Counted from the first letter of the stretch, positions 34,060-43,882 are shown. The stretch is 50,488 nt of DNA from Beijerinckiaceae bacterium (GCA_019753285.1 JAIELD010000014.1:1-50488); one strand, 5' to 3'. Numbers and translations are program-made. The notes: generated by a model not told the origin, from the sequence alone.

Positions 34060-34674
34060 TTAACTGTGCGCGAAAATGTCCGTCTCCGGCCAGCCGGCGA
34101 GGTCAAGGCGCGCACGCGTCGGCAGAAAATCGAAACAGGCCTGCGCCATCTTGCTCCGGCCCTCGCGCGCCAGCATGGCATCGAGCTTCGCCTTCAGCGC
34201 GTGAAGATGAAGCACGTCGGATGCGGCATAGGCGAGCTGCGCGTCGCTGAGGCTGTCGGCGCCCCAGTCGGAGGATTGCTGCTGCTTCGAGATGTCGATC
34301 GAGAGCAGTTCCTTCAACAGATCCTTGAGGCCGTGCCGGTCGGTATAGGTGCGCGTCAGGCGCGAGGCGATCTTCGTGCAATAGGCGGGCTCCGGCATCA
34401 CGCCGAATGCATGGTGGAGGCTCGCAAGATCGAAGCGCGCGAAATGAAACAGCTTTGTCACCGAGTGGTCGGCGAAGAGCGCGGTGAGGTTGGGTGCGCT
34501 CGTCTGGCCGCGCGCGATCTGCACCACATCCGCCGTGCCGTCGCCGCCGGAGAGTTGCACCACGCAGAGCCGGTCGCGCAATGGGTTCAGGCCGAGCGTT
34601 TCGGTGTCGATTGCCACGCCGTTCGGGTAGCTTGGCAACGCCGGCAGATCGCCGACATGGTAGCGGATGGTCAA
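34060..34674 (-). CDS. Ribonuclease D-like 3'-5' exonuclease (short form)
   Basis: The protein has 204 aa and a DEDD exonuclease domain only. Exo I is VAIDTETLGLNPLRDRL, Exo II is FHFARFDLASL, and Exo III carries the QLAYAASDVLHLHAL pattern with Tyr and Asp. The HRDC domain of E. coli RNase D (about 375 aa) is absent, as is usual for the short alphaproteobacterial type. It probably trims tRNA or other small RNA 3' ends. It is the first gene in the run that leads into lptC. Confidence 0.88.
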   Translation of the reverse strand: MTIRYHVGDLPALPSYPNGVAIDTETLGLNPLRDRLCVVQLSGGDGTADVVQIARGQTSAPNLTALFADHSVTKLFHFARFDLASLHHAFGVMPEPAYCTKIASRLTRTYTDRHGLKDLLKELLSIDISKQQQSSDWGADSLSDAQLAYAASDVLHLHALKAKLDAMLAREGRSKMAQACFDFLPTRARLDLAGWPETDIFAHS

Positions 34675-34712
34675 CGCGGAACTCCGGATCGGGCGGATCG
34701 CCTCAAAAGAGC

Positions 34713-34745
34713 AAAACCGCCTCGCCTTTGACAGCGGGCGGTTTT
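34713..34745 (-). terminator. Terminator of tRNA-Leu
   Basis: A 9-bp stem, AAAACCGCC with GGCGGTTTT, begins 8 bp beyond the tRNA 3' end on the minus strand. It is followed by GCTCTTTT. Confidence 0.65.
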
Positions 34746-34753
34746 CAAATCTG

Positions 34754-34838
34754 TGGTGCCCAGGAAAGGACTCGAACCTTCACGCCTCGCGGCGCTAGCA
34801 CCTGAAGCTAGTGCGTCTACCAATTCCGCCACCTGGGC
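34754..34838 (-). tRNA. tRNA-Leu (CAG)
   Basis: On the minus strand from 34838 the acceptor GCCCAGG pairs with CCTGGGC. The anticodon loop is TTCAGGT (anticodon CAG) closed by CTAGC/GCTAG. A long class II variable arm and the T-loop GGTTCGAGTCC follow, and the 3' CCA is encoded. The length is 85 nt. Confidence 0.95.
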
Positions 34839-34847
34839 AACGGGCGT

Positions 34848-34877
34848 GTCATAGGCGGTCCGTCACGCGATTGTCAA
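34848..34877 (-). promoter_or_regulatory. Promoter of tRNA-Leu
   Basis: The minus strand has a perfect -35 TTGACA (34877-34872), an 18-bp spacer and the -10 TATGAC (34853-34848), placing the start a few bases before the tRNA. Confidence 0.55.
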
Positions 34878-35038
34878 CGGAAAGGATCGCTGGGATGCGG
34901 GTCGGTCCGCCCGGCGTTCAAAACTTCCACGCCGGCCGCATCAAGCAGGTGCAAACGAATCCCAATGCAGTATACAGCCGATGAGTTCGACCTTGCCGAG
35001 GTCGGCGGAACCATGGCAATCCAGCGTCAGAAAGCAGC

Positions 35039-36004
35039 ATGATGACAGCCAAACTCATCACGATTTTCGGCGGCTCCGGCTTCGTCGGCCGCCACCTCGT
35101 CCGGGCGCTTGCCAAGCATGGCCACCGCATCCGCGTCGCCGTGCGCCGGCCTGATCTTGCCAACCACCTCCAGCCGCTCGGCGCTTTCTACCAGATCCAG
35201 GCGATCCAGGCCAATCTGCGCTATCGCCGCTCGGTCGAGGCGGCGGTCGATGGTGCGGACGCCGTCGTCAACCTCGTCGGCATCCTTGCCGAGGGCGGCA
35301 AGCAGACCTTCTCGGCCGTGCAGGCCGAAGGCGCGCGCGCCGTCGCCCGCGCGACCCGTGACGCCGGTATCGAGACGCTGGTGCAGATGTCGGCGATCGG
35401 CGCGGACGCCGGCTCCGTCTCCGATTACGCCCGCAGCAAGGCGCGCGGCGAGGAGGCGGCCCGCGAATTCGTGCCGGGCGCCAGCGTGGTGCGGCCTTCA
35501 ATCGTCTTCGGGCCTGAGGATAATTTCTTCAACCAGTTCGCCAGCCTCGCGACGAAACTCCCCATCCTGCCGCTGATCGGCGGCGGCGAGACGAAGTTTC
35601 AGCCTGTGTTCGTCGGCGATGTCGCCGACGCGATCACCTGCCTCATCGAGACGCCGGCGCTCGCCGGAAAGACCTATGAACTCGGCGGGCCCGAGATCAT
35701 GAGCTTCCGCGAGATTCTCGAATACATCCTCAAGGTGACGAACCGGCAGCGACTGCTTCTGCCGCTCTCCTTTCCCCTTGCCAACCTTCAGGCGACCTTC
35801 ATGGAGCTTCTGCCGAAGCCCATGCTGACACGCGACCAGGTTCGCCTGCTCCAGAGCGACAACGTCGTCTCGAAGCTGGCCATCGACGAGGGTCGCACGC
35901 TCGAAGGGCTCGGCATCAGGCCGGCCGCCGTCGAGGCGATCGTGCCCTCTTACCTCTATCGCTTCCGCAAGGCCGGACAGTTCGAGAAACAAAAGGCTGG
36001 GTGA
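35039..36004 (+). CDS. Complex I NDUFA9-family atypical SDR protein
   Basis: The protein has 321 aa. An N-terminal Rossmann motif ITIFGGSGFVGRHLVRAL is followed by VRRPDLANHLQPLG. The VNLVGILAEGGKQTFSAVQAEGA and RPSIVFGPEDNFFNQFA blocks are typical of NDUFA9-like proteins. The family member in mitochondria is an accessory subunit of NADH:ubiquinone oxidoreductase, and alphaproteobacteria carry a homologue. The Tyr-x3-Lys of active SDRs appears as YARSK here. Two tandem ATGs (35039, 35042) are equivalent starts. Confidence 0.85.
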   Translation: MMTAKLITIFGGSGFVGRHLVRALAKHGHRIRVAVRRPDLANHLQPLGAFYQIQAIQANLRYRRSVEAAVDGADAVVNLVGILAEGGKQTFSAVQAEGARAVARATRDAGIETLVQMSAIGADAGSVSDYARSKARGEEAAREFVPGASVVRPSIVFGPEDNFFNQFASLATKLPILPLIGGGETKFQPVFVGDVADAITCLIETPALAGKTYELGGPEIMSFREILEYILKVTNRQRLLLPLSFPLANLQATFMELLPKPMLTRDQVRLLQSDNVVSKLAIDEGRTLEGLGIRPAAVEAIVPSYLYRFRKAGQFEKQKAG

Positions 36005-36029
36005 TCCGGTTTCAGGCTGACGGGTCACG

Positions 36030-37271
36030 ATGCCGGCTCAAATTCTTGACATAGCCATCATTGGCGCGGGCAGCGCGGGCATCGCTGCCGCGCGCGCCTG
36101 CCGAGAGGCCGGTGTCTCCTTCGCCGTGTTCGAAGCGCGGGCGCGGGTCGGAGGCCGGGCGCACACGGTCGAGATCGACGGCCAGCCGATCGATCTTGGC
36201 GCGCACTGGATGCACATGGCGGAGGTCAATCCGCTCGTGCCGCTCGGCCACGACCTTGGCGTGACGATCATCGAAACGCCGGACGCCTATCCATATTACG
36301 TCGAGGGCAAGCGGCAGCCGCGCGAGGAAACGCTGCGTCTGCGCCATGCCTGGGTCGAAACCGAGGAGCGGGCGCTGGCGCTCGCGACGGCTGGGAACGA
36401 TGTCAGCGTCGCCGCCTGCCTGCCGCAACTCGGCGACTGGACCGATTCGATCGCCTTCAACCACGGCCTCTATTCAGGAAGGGCGGTGGAGGAGATCAGC
36501 GCCTTCGACTATGCCCGCGTCGAGGACGCCGGCAACAAATTCCCCCGCGGCGGCTATGGCGCGCTGATCGAGCGTCTGGCGGAAGGCCTGCCGATCCATT
36601 TCGGCGCGGCGGCTCGGCGGATCGACTGGTCGGGCGGGCCATGCCGCATCGAGTTTCTGGATGGCGAGGCCGTGCTCGCCAGCCGCGTTATCATCACCGC
36701 GCCGGTGATGGTGCTCCAGAGCGGTGCGATCGCCTTCAAGCCGCCCTTGCCTCGGGGCGAAGCGCAGGCGCTCGCCGCTTTCCTGCCGGCAGCCTACGAA
36801 CACGTGGTCATCCGCTGGCGGGACAGCCCGTTCGACGCTGGCGGCGACCAGCTGACCCTGTTCAAGGGTGGACGCGAGCGCAACATTTCCCTGCTCGCGC
36901 GCATCGAGAACAGCGATTTTCATTATGTCGAGGTCGGCGGCAAGCTGCTGACCGATTTCGCCGGCAGTGCTTCAGAACGCGAGATATTCGCGCGGGATGC
37001 GGCGCTCGGCGAACTGACGCGCCATTTCGGCGAAGAGGCGACGCGCGGCATCGAGGTCGTGCATGTCACCAACTGGTGGAGCGATCCTTCAAGCCGGGGA
37101 TCATGGTCGGTGACGCCGCCTGGCAAGGCGCTGGCGCGCGAAGCGCTGCAGCAGCCGGTCGGTGGCAGGCTGTTCTTTGCCGGCGAGGCGACGTCTCCGA
37201 CGCAATGGGGCACCGCCGGTGGGGCTTGGCTGGAGGGGACCCGCGCGGCTCGGGCTGCGCTGGAGGGTTGA
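36030..37271 (+). CDS. FAD-dependent amine oxidase family protein
   Basis: The protein has 413 aa. It has the dinucleotide motif IAIIGAGSAGIAAARAC, the GG motif ARVGGRAHTVEIDG and the LGAHWMH substrate/FAD loop. The C-terminal FAD contact is LFFAGEATSPTQWGTAGGAWLEG, typical of monoamine-oxidase-like enzymes. No signal peptide is present. The substrate (amine, polyamine or carotenoid-like) is not resolved. It lies 25 bp after the NDUFA9-like gene on the same strand and converges on the dehydrogenase. Confidence 0.87.
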   Translation: MPAQILDIAIIGAGSAGIAAARACREAGVSFAVFEARARVGGRAHTVEIDGQPIDLGAHWMHMAEVNPLVPLGHDLGVTIIETPDAYPYYVEGKRQPREETLRLRHAWVETEERALALATAGNDVSVAACLPQLGDWTDSIAFNHGLYSGRAVEEISAFDYARVEDAGNKFPRGGYGALIERLAEGLPIHFGAAARRIDWSGGPCRIEFLDGEAVLASRVIITAPVMVLQSGAIAFKPPLPRGEAQALAAFLPAAYEHVVIRWRDSPFDAGGDQLTLFKGGRERNISLLARIENSDFHYVEVGGKLLTDFAGSASEREIFARDAALGELTRHFGEEATRGIEVVHVTNWWSDPSSRGSWSVTPPGKALAREALQQPVGGRLFFAGEATSPTQWGTAGGAWLEGTRAARAALEG

Positions 37272-37297
37272 TCAGGCGGCCATTCAAAAAATCGTGA

Positions 37298-38290
37298 TCA
37301 CTGCTCCGGCAGCACCCTGTCCGGCGGACGATGGCCATCGGTAAACGTCTTGATGTTGATGATCACCTTCTCGCCCATCTCGTTGCGGGCCTCCAGCGTC
37401 GCCGAGCCCATATGCGGCAGCAGCGTCACCGCGCCGGTTTCGGCAAGCCGGACCAGCCGGGGAGATACGGTCGGCTCGTGGGTAAAGACGTCGAGCCCCG
37501 CTCCAGCGATGGCGCCAGCCTCCAGCAGTTCGATCAGCGCCTCCTCGTCGACGATCTCGCCGCGCGCCGTGTTGACGAGCACCGCATGCGGCTGCAGCAG
37601 CTTCAGCCGCCGCGCCGAGAGCAGGTGGAAGGTGGCGGGGGTGTGCGGGCAGTTGACCGAGACGATGTCCATGCGGGAGAGCATGCGGTCGAGGCTGTCC
37701 CAGTATGTCGCCTGCAACTCCTCCTCGATGCGGGCGGCGGCCGGGTGGCGGTTGTGATAATGGATTTGCAGCCCGAAAGCGCGGGCGCGCTTGGCGAGCG
37801 CATGGCCGATGCGGCCCATGCCGACGATGCCGAGCCGTTTGCCCGAAATGCGCTGACCCAGCATCCAGCCCGGCGCCCAGCCGCTCCATTGGCCGCCGGG
37901 GATCACGCGCGATCCTTCGACGAAGCGGCGCGACACGGCGACGATGAGCGCCATTGTGAAATCCGCCATGTCCTCCGTGAGCACGCCCGGCGTGTTGGTG
38001 ACCGCGATGCCGCGTTTATGCGCGGCCTTCACGTCGATATTGTCGGTTCCATTGCCGAAATGCGCGATTAGTTTGAGTTGCGGGCCGGCCGCCGCGATGA
38101 TCTCGCCGTCGATCTCGTCGGTCACGGTCGGCACCAGCACCTCGGCGCGCTGCGCCGCGGCGATCAGCGCCTCACGGGTAAAGGGCGTGTCCGTCTCGTT
38201 GAACTCCACGTCGAACAACTGGCGCATGCGCGCCTCGATGCCCTCCGGCAGCTTGCGCGTGATCACGACGTGGGACTTTTTGCCATTCAT
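37298..38290 (-). CDS. D-isomer-specific 2-hydroxyacid dehydrogenase (glyoxylate reductase-like)
   Basis: The protein has 330 aa. The NAD(P)-binding motif is GIVGMGRIGHALAKRARAFG, followed by HYHNRHP, whose Arg suggests NADPH preference. The catalytic set is Arg in VNTARGEIVDEEAL, the downstream Glu, and His in LLPHMGSATLE. It probably reduces glyoxylate or hydroxypyruvate. The ATG at 38290 is preferred over a GTG at 38305. It converges with the amine oxidase, leaving 26 bp. Confidence 0.85.
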   Translation of the reverse strand: MNGKKSHVVITRKLPEGIEARMRQLFDVEFNETDTPFTREALIAAAQRAEVLVPTVTDEIDGEIIAAAGPQLKLIAHFGNGTDNIDVKAAHKRGIAVTNTPGVLTEDMADFTMALIVAVSRRFVEGSRVIPGGQWSGWAPGWMLGQRISGKRLGIVGMGRIGHALAKRARAFGLQIHYHNRHPAAARIEEELQATYWDSLDRMLSRMDIVSVNCPHTPATFHLLSARRLKLLQPHAVLVNTARGEIVDEEALIELLEAGAIAGAGLDVFTHEPTVSPRLVRLAETGAVTLLPHMGSATLEARNEMGEKVIINIKTFTDGHRPPDRVLPEQ

Positions 38291-38575
38291 GCCTTTGAGC
38301 ACCACTTCGCTGCGCCTTGACCTTCAATCATCGTTAACCATGCCGTTTCACCACGCCTTAACCGTGATCCTGCCATAACGACATACGATCCCAAGATCGG
38401 CTGTGCCTGCTGCGGCGCGGTGCGGCATGAGCCGAACGCGCAGCCGAGCAAAGCTGTATCAGAGAAGATCGCGGCTCAAAAGGGCGGAGCTTTTGCAAAC
38501 GCGGCGAGCGATTTCACCTCTCGGCGCGTGGAGCAGAGCGTCGTCGCCGTTATTCTCGAAGGACAGGTTGCAGGC

Positions 38576-39139
38576 ATGCGTATTGGCGGAATGGGATGGA
38601 TCGGGGTCGCCGTGCTGGCGGCGCTCATGACAGGCGCAGCCGCGGCTCCAATGGCGAAAGCCGGCGGGCCCGAGACGACGGGATCGATCGCCAGCCCCAA
38701 TCTCGGCCCGGTGACGAAGCTGCCGGTTCCCAGGTTCGTGAGCCTCAAGCCGAGCGACACGCCGTTGCGCGAGGGGCCCGGCAAGAGCCACGCCATCACC
38801 TGGATTTTCAAGAAGGAAGGCCTGCCGGTCGAGATCACGGCGGAGTTCGAGAACTGGCGTCGCGTCCGCGATTACGAGGGGGCCGAAGGCTGGGTCTATC
38901 ACTCACGCCTGTCCGGCCGCCGCACCGTTATGGTGCGGGCGAAGGATAAAAGCGCCGCCGTTCCGATCTTCAAGACCGCCGAGGATGAGGGTGTGATGAC
39001 CGCGAAGCTGGAGTTAGGCGTCGTGTCGCTGCTCGACAACTGCAGCGGCAGATGGTGCAAGATCCATGGCGAAGGCTATGAGGGCTATATCCGTCAGGAC
39101 AAGCTTTGGGGCGTCTATCCGGCCGAAATCGTCAAATAA
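38576..39139 (+). CDS. Secreted protein with two bacterial SH3 (SH3_4) repeats
   Basis: The protein has 187 aa. A signal peptide (about residues 1-24) is followed by two SH3-like repeats (about 50-115 and 118-180). The first carries PLREGPGKSHAITWIF and GAEGWVYHSRLSGRRTV, the second carries CSGRWCKIHGEGYEGYIRQ. Such modules bind peptidoglycan or other wall ligands. The ATG at 38576 has GAAGGACAGG upstream and gives a proper signal peptide. An in-frame start at 38420 would bury it. It converges on irr. Confidence 0.8.
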   Translation: MRIGGMGWIGVAVLAALMTGAAAAPMAKAGGPETTGSIASPNLGPVTKLPVPRFVSLKPSDTPLREGPGKSHAITWIFKKEGLPVEITAEFENWRRVRDYEGAEGWVYHSRLSGRRTVMVRAKDKSAAVPIFKTAEDEGVMTAKLELGVVSLLDNCSGRWCKIHGEGYEGYIRQDKLWGVYPAEIVK

Positions 39140-39147
39140 GACTGCGG

Positions 39148-39639
39148 TCAGCTCTTGCGGCGCAGCCTGACGATCACGTCGACGCGGGCGATTTCCATGC
39201 CCTCGGGCGTCTCCGGCAGCATGCCGACATCGATATGGGCGCCCGGAATGTCGACAAGGCCGTTCTCGCCTTCGATGAAGAAGTGGTGGTGCTCGGACAC
39301 GTTGGTGTCGAAATACGTCTTCGAACCGTCGATCGCCACCTCGCGCAGAAGGCCGGCCTCGGTGAACTGGTGCAGCGTGTTGTAGACGGTCGCAACCGAC
39401 ACAGGCACGCGGGCGCGCACGGCCTCTTCATAAAGAAGTTCGGCGGTCACATGCCGATCGCCCTTCGCAAAAAGCAGCCAGCCGAGCGAAACGCGCTGGC
39501 GGGTTGGGCGAAGGCCGGAATTGCGCAGCTTGGCCTTGAGGCTGTTCACCGGGCAAGACACCATCGCTGCGTTGGGCGCGGAGGGCGAAACGCCGGGTGT
39601 CAGGCTGAACGGTCTGGCGGGGGTCTGATTGCTTTTCAT
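39148..39639 (-). CDS. irr: Irr-type iron response regulator (Fur family)
   Basis: The protein has 163 aa. The Fur-type winged HTH (about 30-110) shows LRNSGLRPTRQRVSLGWLL and ATVYNTLHQFTEAGLL. The SEHHHFFIEGEN block is the histidine-rich haem/metal motif characteristic of Irr. In rhizobia Irr represses or activates iron genes under iron limitation and is degraded or inactivated by haem. The N-terminus lacks an obvious CP haem-regulatory motif. It is divergent from fabA. Confidence 0.88.
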   Translation of the reverse strand: MKSNQTPARPFSLTPGVSPSAPNAAMVSCPVNSLKAKLRNSGLRPTRQRVSLGWLLFAKGDRHVTAELLYEEAVRARVPVSVATVYNTLHQFTEAGLLREVAIDGSKTYFDTNVSEHHHFFIEGENGLVDIPGAHIDVGMLPETPEGMEIARVDVIVRLRRKS

Positions 39640-40013
39640 GAAACGGTCTTACCATAAAAAAGTTTGCGAAGGAAATAAGCCCCGAGATTGAAAAGCACAA
39701 GCCGAGCCTCGCCTTGCCAAGCGCGAAGCGATGCCGCGAATGCCTTTCCGGGCAGCGACACCTCGTCAAACGCGCGTTGCATTCCCATTTCCGGATAATG
39801 ACGAGGGGGCTGGACGCCGATCGAGGGCCGCGGAAGAGCGCAACTGCGTCATTTGTCGACAAGTTGGGCCATTCCGCTTTTGTGCGAAAGCCCCTAAAGC
39901 GGATCGACCGTCGCCCGAAACCCTGTTAACAGCCGCGATTGCGGTTGTGCCGCCGCCTCAATCTTTGGAGACTTGCGCTCCGCTCGCCGCCTGCTGGAGA
40001 TCGAACCCGCGAA
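39640..40013. other. 374-bp divergent irr-fabA intergenic region
   Basis: It should hold both promoters. I see AT-rich stretches just upstream of irr (about 39650-39680). I cannot identify a perfect Irr (ICE) box or a FabR/FadR-like operator. Confidence 0.4.
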
Positions 40014-40523
40014 ATGACCGAACGCAAAACCAGTTTCAGCTATGACGAGTTGCTCGCCTGCGGACGCGGCGAGATGTTCGGGCCTGGCAACGCGCAGCTA
40101 CCCCTGCCGCCCATGCTGATGTTCGACCGCATCACCTCGATCGGTGAGGATGGCGGCGCAAACGGCAAGGGGCATATCCTCGCCGAGTTCGATATCAGGC
40201 CCGATCTCTGGTTCTTTCCCTGCCATTTTCAGGGCGATCCGGTCATGCCCGGCTGCCTCGGCCTCGATGCACTCTGGCAGCTCGTCGGCTTCTATCTCGG
40301 CTGGCTCGGCGCGGAGGGGCGCGGTCGCGCGCTCGGGCTGGGTGAACTCAAATTCTCGGACCAGGTTCTGCCGACCCACAAGAAGGTCGTCTACGGCATC
40401 GACTTCAAGCGCGTCTTCCGCTCGAAGCTGGTGCTTGGCATCGCCGATGGCTGGCTGGAGGCCGATGGCAAGCGCATTTACGAGGCGAAGGACCTTCGCG
40501 TCGGATTGTTCAAGACAAGCTGA
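40014..40523 (+). CDS. fabA: 3-hydroxyacyl-ACP dehydratase/isomerase FabA
   Basis: The protein has 169 aa, close to the family's 172. The catalytic pair is H71 in [15 protein letters not shown] and D85 in CLGLDALWQ. The enzyme dehydrates 3-hydroxydecanoyl-ACP and isomerises the trans-2 to the cis-3 product, starting anaerobic unsaturated fatty acid synthesis. The start is set by homology of [14 protein letters not shown]. fabB follows after 81 bp and fabI overlaps fabB, forming one operon. Confidence 0.95.
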   Translation: MTERKTSFSYDELLACGRGEMFGPGNAQLPLPPMLMFDRITSIGEDGGANGKGHILAEFDIRPDLWFFPCHFQGDPVMPGCLGLDALWQLVGFYLGWLGAEGRGRALGLGELKFSDQVLPTHKKVVYGIDFKRVFRSKLVLGIADGWLEADGKRIYEAKDLRVGLFKTS

Positions 40524-40604
40524 CCGGCTGGCCTTATCCTCGGCCGGACGCGAGCCCGGTCGTCGGACAGGACGACGGACAGGATTATTTCAGGAGAGTT
40601 CATA

Positions 40605-41831
40605 ATGCGACGCGTCGTCGTCACCGGGATGGGCATCGTCTCGTCCATCGGCAACAACACCCAGGAAGTCGTCTCCGCGCTTCACGAAGCCCGCTCCGGC
40701 ATCACCTTCCAGCCGGAATTCGCCGCGCATGGCTTCCGCGCCCACACGGCGGGCATGCCGACCTGCAAGGCCGAGGAAATGGTGGACCGCCGCGCGATGC
40801 GCTTCCACGCCATGGGCACCGCCTGGAACCATGTCGCCATGGATCAGGCCATCGCCGACGCCGGCTTTGACGAAAGCGACATCGTCAACACACGCACCGG
40901 CATCATCATGGGCTCGGGCGGACCTTCGACGAAGTCGCTGCTCGAGGCGATCGACAAGGTGCGAGAGAGCAACTCGTCCAAGAAGGCCGGCCCCTTTGTC
41001 GTGCCCAAGGCGATGTCGTCGACCGCTTCGGCCACGCTCGCCACCTGGTTCAAGCTGAAGGGCGTCAACTATTCGATCTCGTCCGCCTGCGCGACGTCCA
41101 ATCATTGCATCGGTAATGCTTATGAGATGATTCAGTACGGCAAGCAGGATGTGATGTTCGCGGGCGGCTGCGAGGAGCTCGACTGGACGATGTCGGTGCT
41201 GTTCGACGCGATGGGCGCGATGTCATCGAAGTTCAACGACCGGCCATCGACCGCCTCCCGCGCCTACGACAAGAACCGCGACGGCTTCGTGATCGCCGGC
41301 GGCGCGGGCGTTCTCGTGCTGGAGGAATATGAGCGGGCGAAAGCCCGCGGGGCGAAGATCTATGGCGAGATCGTCGGCTATGGCCTCTCGTCCGACGGCT
41401 ACGACATGGTCGCTCCCTCCGGCGAGGGGGCGGTGCGCTGCATGCAGCAGGCGCTCTCCACCGTGAAGGTGCCGATCGACTATATCAACCCGCATGCGAC
41501 CTCGACGCCAGTTGGCGACCTCAAGGAGATCGAGGCGCTGCGTAGGGTGTTCGGCTCCGGCGATAAATGCCCGCCCATCTCGGCGACCAAGTCGCTGACG
41601 GGGCATTCGCTCGGCGCGACCGGAGTGCAGGAGGCGATCTATTCGCTTTTGATGATGAACAATGGCTTCATCGCAAAGAGCGCCCATATCGAGGAGATCG
41701 ATCCCGCCTTCGCCGACATGCCGATCGTGCAGGAGCGCATGGACAACCAGAATCTGCGCGCTGTCCTCTCAAACTCCTTCGGTTTCGGCGGCACCAACGC
41801 CACTCTGGTGTTCAAGCATGTTGACGCGTGA
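40605..41831 (+). CDS. fabB: 3-ketoacyl-ACP synthase I FabB
   Basis: The protein has 408 aa. The condensing-enzyme triad is C162 ([10 protein letters not shown]), H297 ([11 protein letters not shown]) and H334 ([10 protein letters not shown]). The C-terminal [13 protein letters not shown] is intact. It elongates cis-3-decenoyl-ACP toward unsaturated fatty acids. GGAG lies a few bases before the ATG. Its 3' end overlaps the fabI start by 14 bp. Confidence 0.96.
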   Translation: MRRVVVTGMGIVSSIGNNTQEVVSALHEARSGITFQPEFAAHGFRAHTAGMPTCKAEEMVDRRAMRFHAMGTAWNHVAMDQAIADAGFDESDIVNTRTGIIMGSGGPSTKSLLEAIDKVRESNSSKKAGPFVVPKAMSSTASATLATWFKLKGVNYSISSACATSNHCIGNAYEMIQYGKQDVMFAGGCEELDWTMSVLFDAMGAMSSKFNDRPSTASRAYDKNRDGFVIAGGAGVLVLEEYERAKARGAKIYGEIVGYGLSSDGYDMVAPSGEGAVRCMQQALSTVKVPIDYINPHATSTPVGDLKEIEALRRVFGSGDKCPPISATKSLTGHSLGATGVQEAIYSLLMMNNGFIAKSAHIEEIDPAFADMPIVQERMDNQNLRAVLSNSFGFGGTNATLVFKHVDA

Positions 41832-42663
41832 TCTGGGGCAGGGCCTGCAACTGACGCCGCTGATGCAGGGCAAGCGCGGGCTCATCATGGGCGTCGCGAA
41901 CCAGAACTCGATCGCCTGGGGCATCGCGCAGATGCTGTCCCGCCACGGGGCGGAGCTTGCCTTCACCTTTCAGGGTGAGGCGCTCGGCAAGCGCGTGCAG
42001 CCGCTGGCAGAATCGGTTGGCGCGAAGCTGGTCCTGCCCTGCGATGTCGAGGATATCGGCTCGGTCGATGCGGTGTTCGATGCGCTCGAACGCCAATGGG
42101 GCACGCTCGATTTCGTGGTGCACGCGATCGGCTTTTCGGATCGCGCCGGGCTGAAGGGCCGCTACGTCGACAACACCACGCGCGAGAACTTTTCCCGCAC
42201 TATGGTGATCTCCTGCTTCTCCTTCACCGAGGTTGCCAAGCGCGCTGCCCGGCTCATGCCCAATGGCGGTTCGCTGCTGACGCTCACCTATGGCGGATCG
42301 AGCCGCGTCTCGCCTAACTACAACGTGATGGGCGTGGCAAAAGCGGCGCTCGAGGCGAGCGTGCGCTACCTGGCGGCCGATCTCGGCGGCGACGCCATCC
42401 GCGTCAATGCCCTCTCGCCGGGGCCGGTGCGAACGCTCGCGGGCGCTGGCATCAACGATGCCCGCTTCACCTATAATTATCAGACGAAGAACGCGCCCCT
42501 GCGCCGCCCCGTCACGCTGGCGGAGATCGGTGGTGCCGCGCTTTACTTCCTCTCCGATCTCGGCTCGGGCGTCACGGGCGAAATCCATTATGTCGATGCC
42601 GGCTACAACATCATGAAGATGCCGCGGCCGGAAGACATCCGCATGCCCGGCGAGAGCGACTAG
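41818..42663 (+). CDS. fabI: Enoyl-ACP reductase FabI
   Basis: The protein has 281 aa. NAD-binding begins [20 protein letters not shown]. The catalytic Y168-x6-K175 lies in [11 protein letters not shown], and the extra FabI tyrosine is in TLTYGGS. It performs the final reduction step of each elongation cycle and is the target of triclosan-type inhibitors. The ATG at 41818 overlaps fabB. An internal Met at 41863 would give a shorter but still plausible protein. The dsbA-like gene begins 2 bp after its stop. Confidence 0.94.
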   Translation: MLTRDLGQGLQLTPLMQGKRGLIMGVANQNSIAWGIAQMLSRHGAELAFTFQGEALGKRVQPLAESVGAKLVLPCDVEDIGSVDAVFDALERQWGTLDFVVHAIGFSDRAGLKGRYVDNTTRENFSRTMVISCFSFTEVAKRAARLMPNGGSLLTLTYGGSSRVSPNYNVMGVAKAALEASVRYLAADLGGDAIRVNALSPGPVRTLAGAGINDARFTYNYQTKNAPLRRPVTLAEIGGAALYFLSDLGSGVTGEIHYVDAGYNIMKMPRPEDIRMPGESD

Positions 42664-42665
42664 GC

Positions 42666-43295
42666 ATGCGTCGGCGCGCCTTCCTCTCCGGCGCGCTGGC
42701 GTTCGGCCTTGGCGGCGGCGGCGCGCACGCAGCGGAAGCGGCGCGCCTGCCGAGCCAGCTTCTTGCGGAGGTGTCGCGGCTCAACGGCCGGGTGGTGCTG
42801 GGGCCACGGGGCGGCGACGTCACGCTCGTCGAGTTCTTCGACTACAACTGCCCATACTGCCGCGTATCAGCGCCCGAGATCAGGCCGCTGCTCGCCGCCG
42901 ACAAGGCGCTCAATTACGTGCTCGTCAACTACGCGGTGCTGAGCGAAGCCTCGATCCTCGCCTCCAAAGTGGCGCTCGCCTTCTCGATGCAGAAGGCGGC
43001 GCGCTACCTCGATTTCCATGAGCGGCTGTTTGCCCGCAAGGGTCAGCTTGGCGCGGATGTCGCGATCGACACCGCGCTGGCGTTAGGGGCGGACCGCGCG
43101 CGGCTTCTTGCCGATGCTGACAGCGATCGGGTGACGCAGGCGCTCGTCGCTTCGGCCAAGCTCGGGGAAAATCTCGGCTTCGTCGCGACGCCGTCCTACA
43201 TCATCGGCAATGACGGCTTTCAGGGCTATCTCGACGCCGCGGCCAAGCGCCGGGCGATCACCAACATGCGCGCCTGCGAGAAGACGAGCTGTTGA
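42666..43295 (+). CDS. DsbA-family thiol:disulfide oxidoreductase
   Basis: The protein has 209 aa. An N-terminal export signal with three Arg (MRRRAFLSGALAFGLGGGG) could be Sec or Tat. The thioredoxin-fold active site is CPYC in FFDYNCPYCRVSAPEI. The helical insertion and the cis-Pro loop FVATPSYIIG are present. It likely forms or isomerises disulfides in the periplasm, resembling the DsbA/ScsC-like Com1 group. It starts 2 bp after fabI, so it is probably co-transcribed with the fatty acid genes. Confidence 0.87.
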   Translation: MRRRAFLSGALAFGLGGGGAHAAEAARLPSQLLAEVSRLNGRVVLGPRGGDVTLVEFFDYNCPYCRVSAPEIRPLLAADKALNYVLVNYAVLSEASILASKVALAFSMQKAARYLDFHERLFARKGQLGADVAIDTALALGADRARLLADADSDRVTQALVASAKLGENLGFVATPSYIIGNDGFQGYLDAAAKRRAITNMRACEKTSC

Positions 43296-43298
43296 GCC

Positions 43299-43721
43299 AT
43301 GATCCGCGTCACGGATACCATCTTCCTCAATGAAGACGAGCTCGAGGAAACCTTCGTGCGCGCCTCCGGCCCCGGCGGGCAGAACGTCAACAAGGTGTCC
43401 TCGGCCGTGCAACTGCGCTTCGATGCGCGGCGCTCGCCTTCGCTGCCCAACGACGTCAGCGTTCGGCTTCAAAAACTTGCTGGCTCGAAACTGACGCAGG
43501 ATGGAGTGATTATCCTCGTGGCGCAGGAGCATCGCAGCCAGGAGCGCAACCGGGCGGCGGCCGTCGAGCGCCTCGTCGCGATGATCCGCGAGGCGGCGGT
43601 GCGGCCGGTGAAGCGCCGGGCGACGAAGCCAACCTATGCGTCCACGGTGAAGCGGCTCGAAAGCAAGGGCAAGCGCTCGACTGTGAAGAGTTTGCGCAAA
43701 ACGCGGCCCGAGGCCGATTGA
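43299..43721 (+). CDS. arfB: Alternative ribosome-rescue factor ArfB (YaeJ)
   Basis: The protein has 140 aa. The peptidyl-tRNA hydrolase GGQ motif is in RASGPGGQNVNKVSSAV. The long basic C-terminal tail (VKRRATKPTYASTVKRLESK, then more Lys/Arg) is the part that enters the empty mRNA channel in this family. It frees ribosomes stalled on non-stop mRNAs. It begins 3 bp after the dsbA-like gene. Confidence 0.92.
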   Translation: MIRVTDTIFLNEDELEETFVRASGPGGQNVNKVSSAVQLRFDARRSPSLPNDVSVRLQKLAGSKLTQDGVIILVAQEHRSQERNRAAAVERLVAMIREAAVRPVKRRATKPTYASTVKRLESKGKRSTVKSLRKTRPEAD

Positions 43722-43882
43722 AAACGCGGCGCTGACGCATAGCCGCACGCAGCGTCGATTTACATTGAGCGTTAACCTTGCCGGCTCTATATCGCCTCAC
43801 TGCTGAAACATAAGTCCTTCCGTTTCCATTTCGCCTTCGCCGATTGTGCCAGCGCCGTCCGAGCGCCAGAGTTTTTCCCTCC

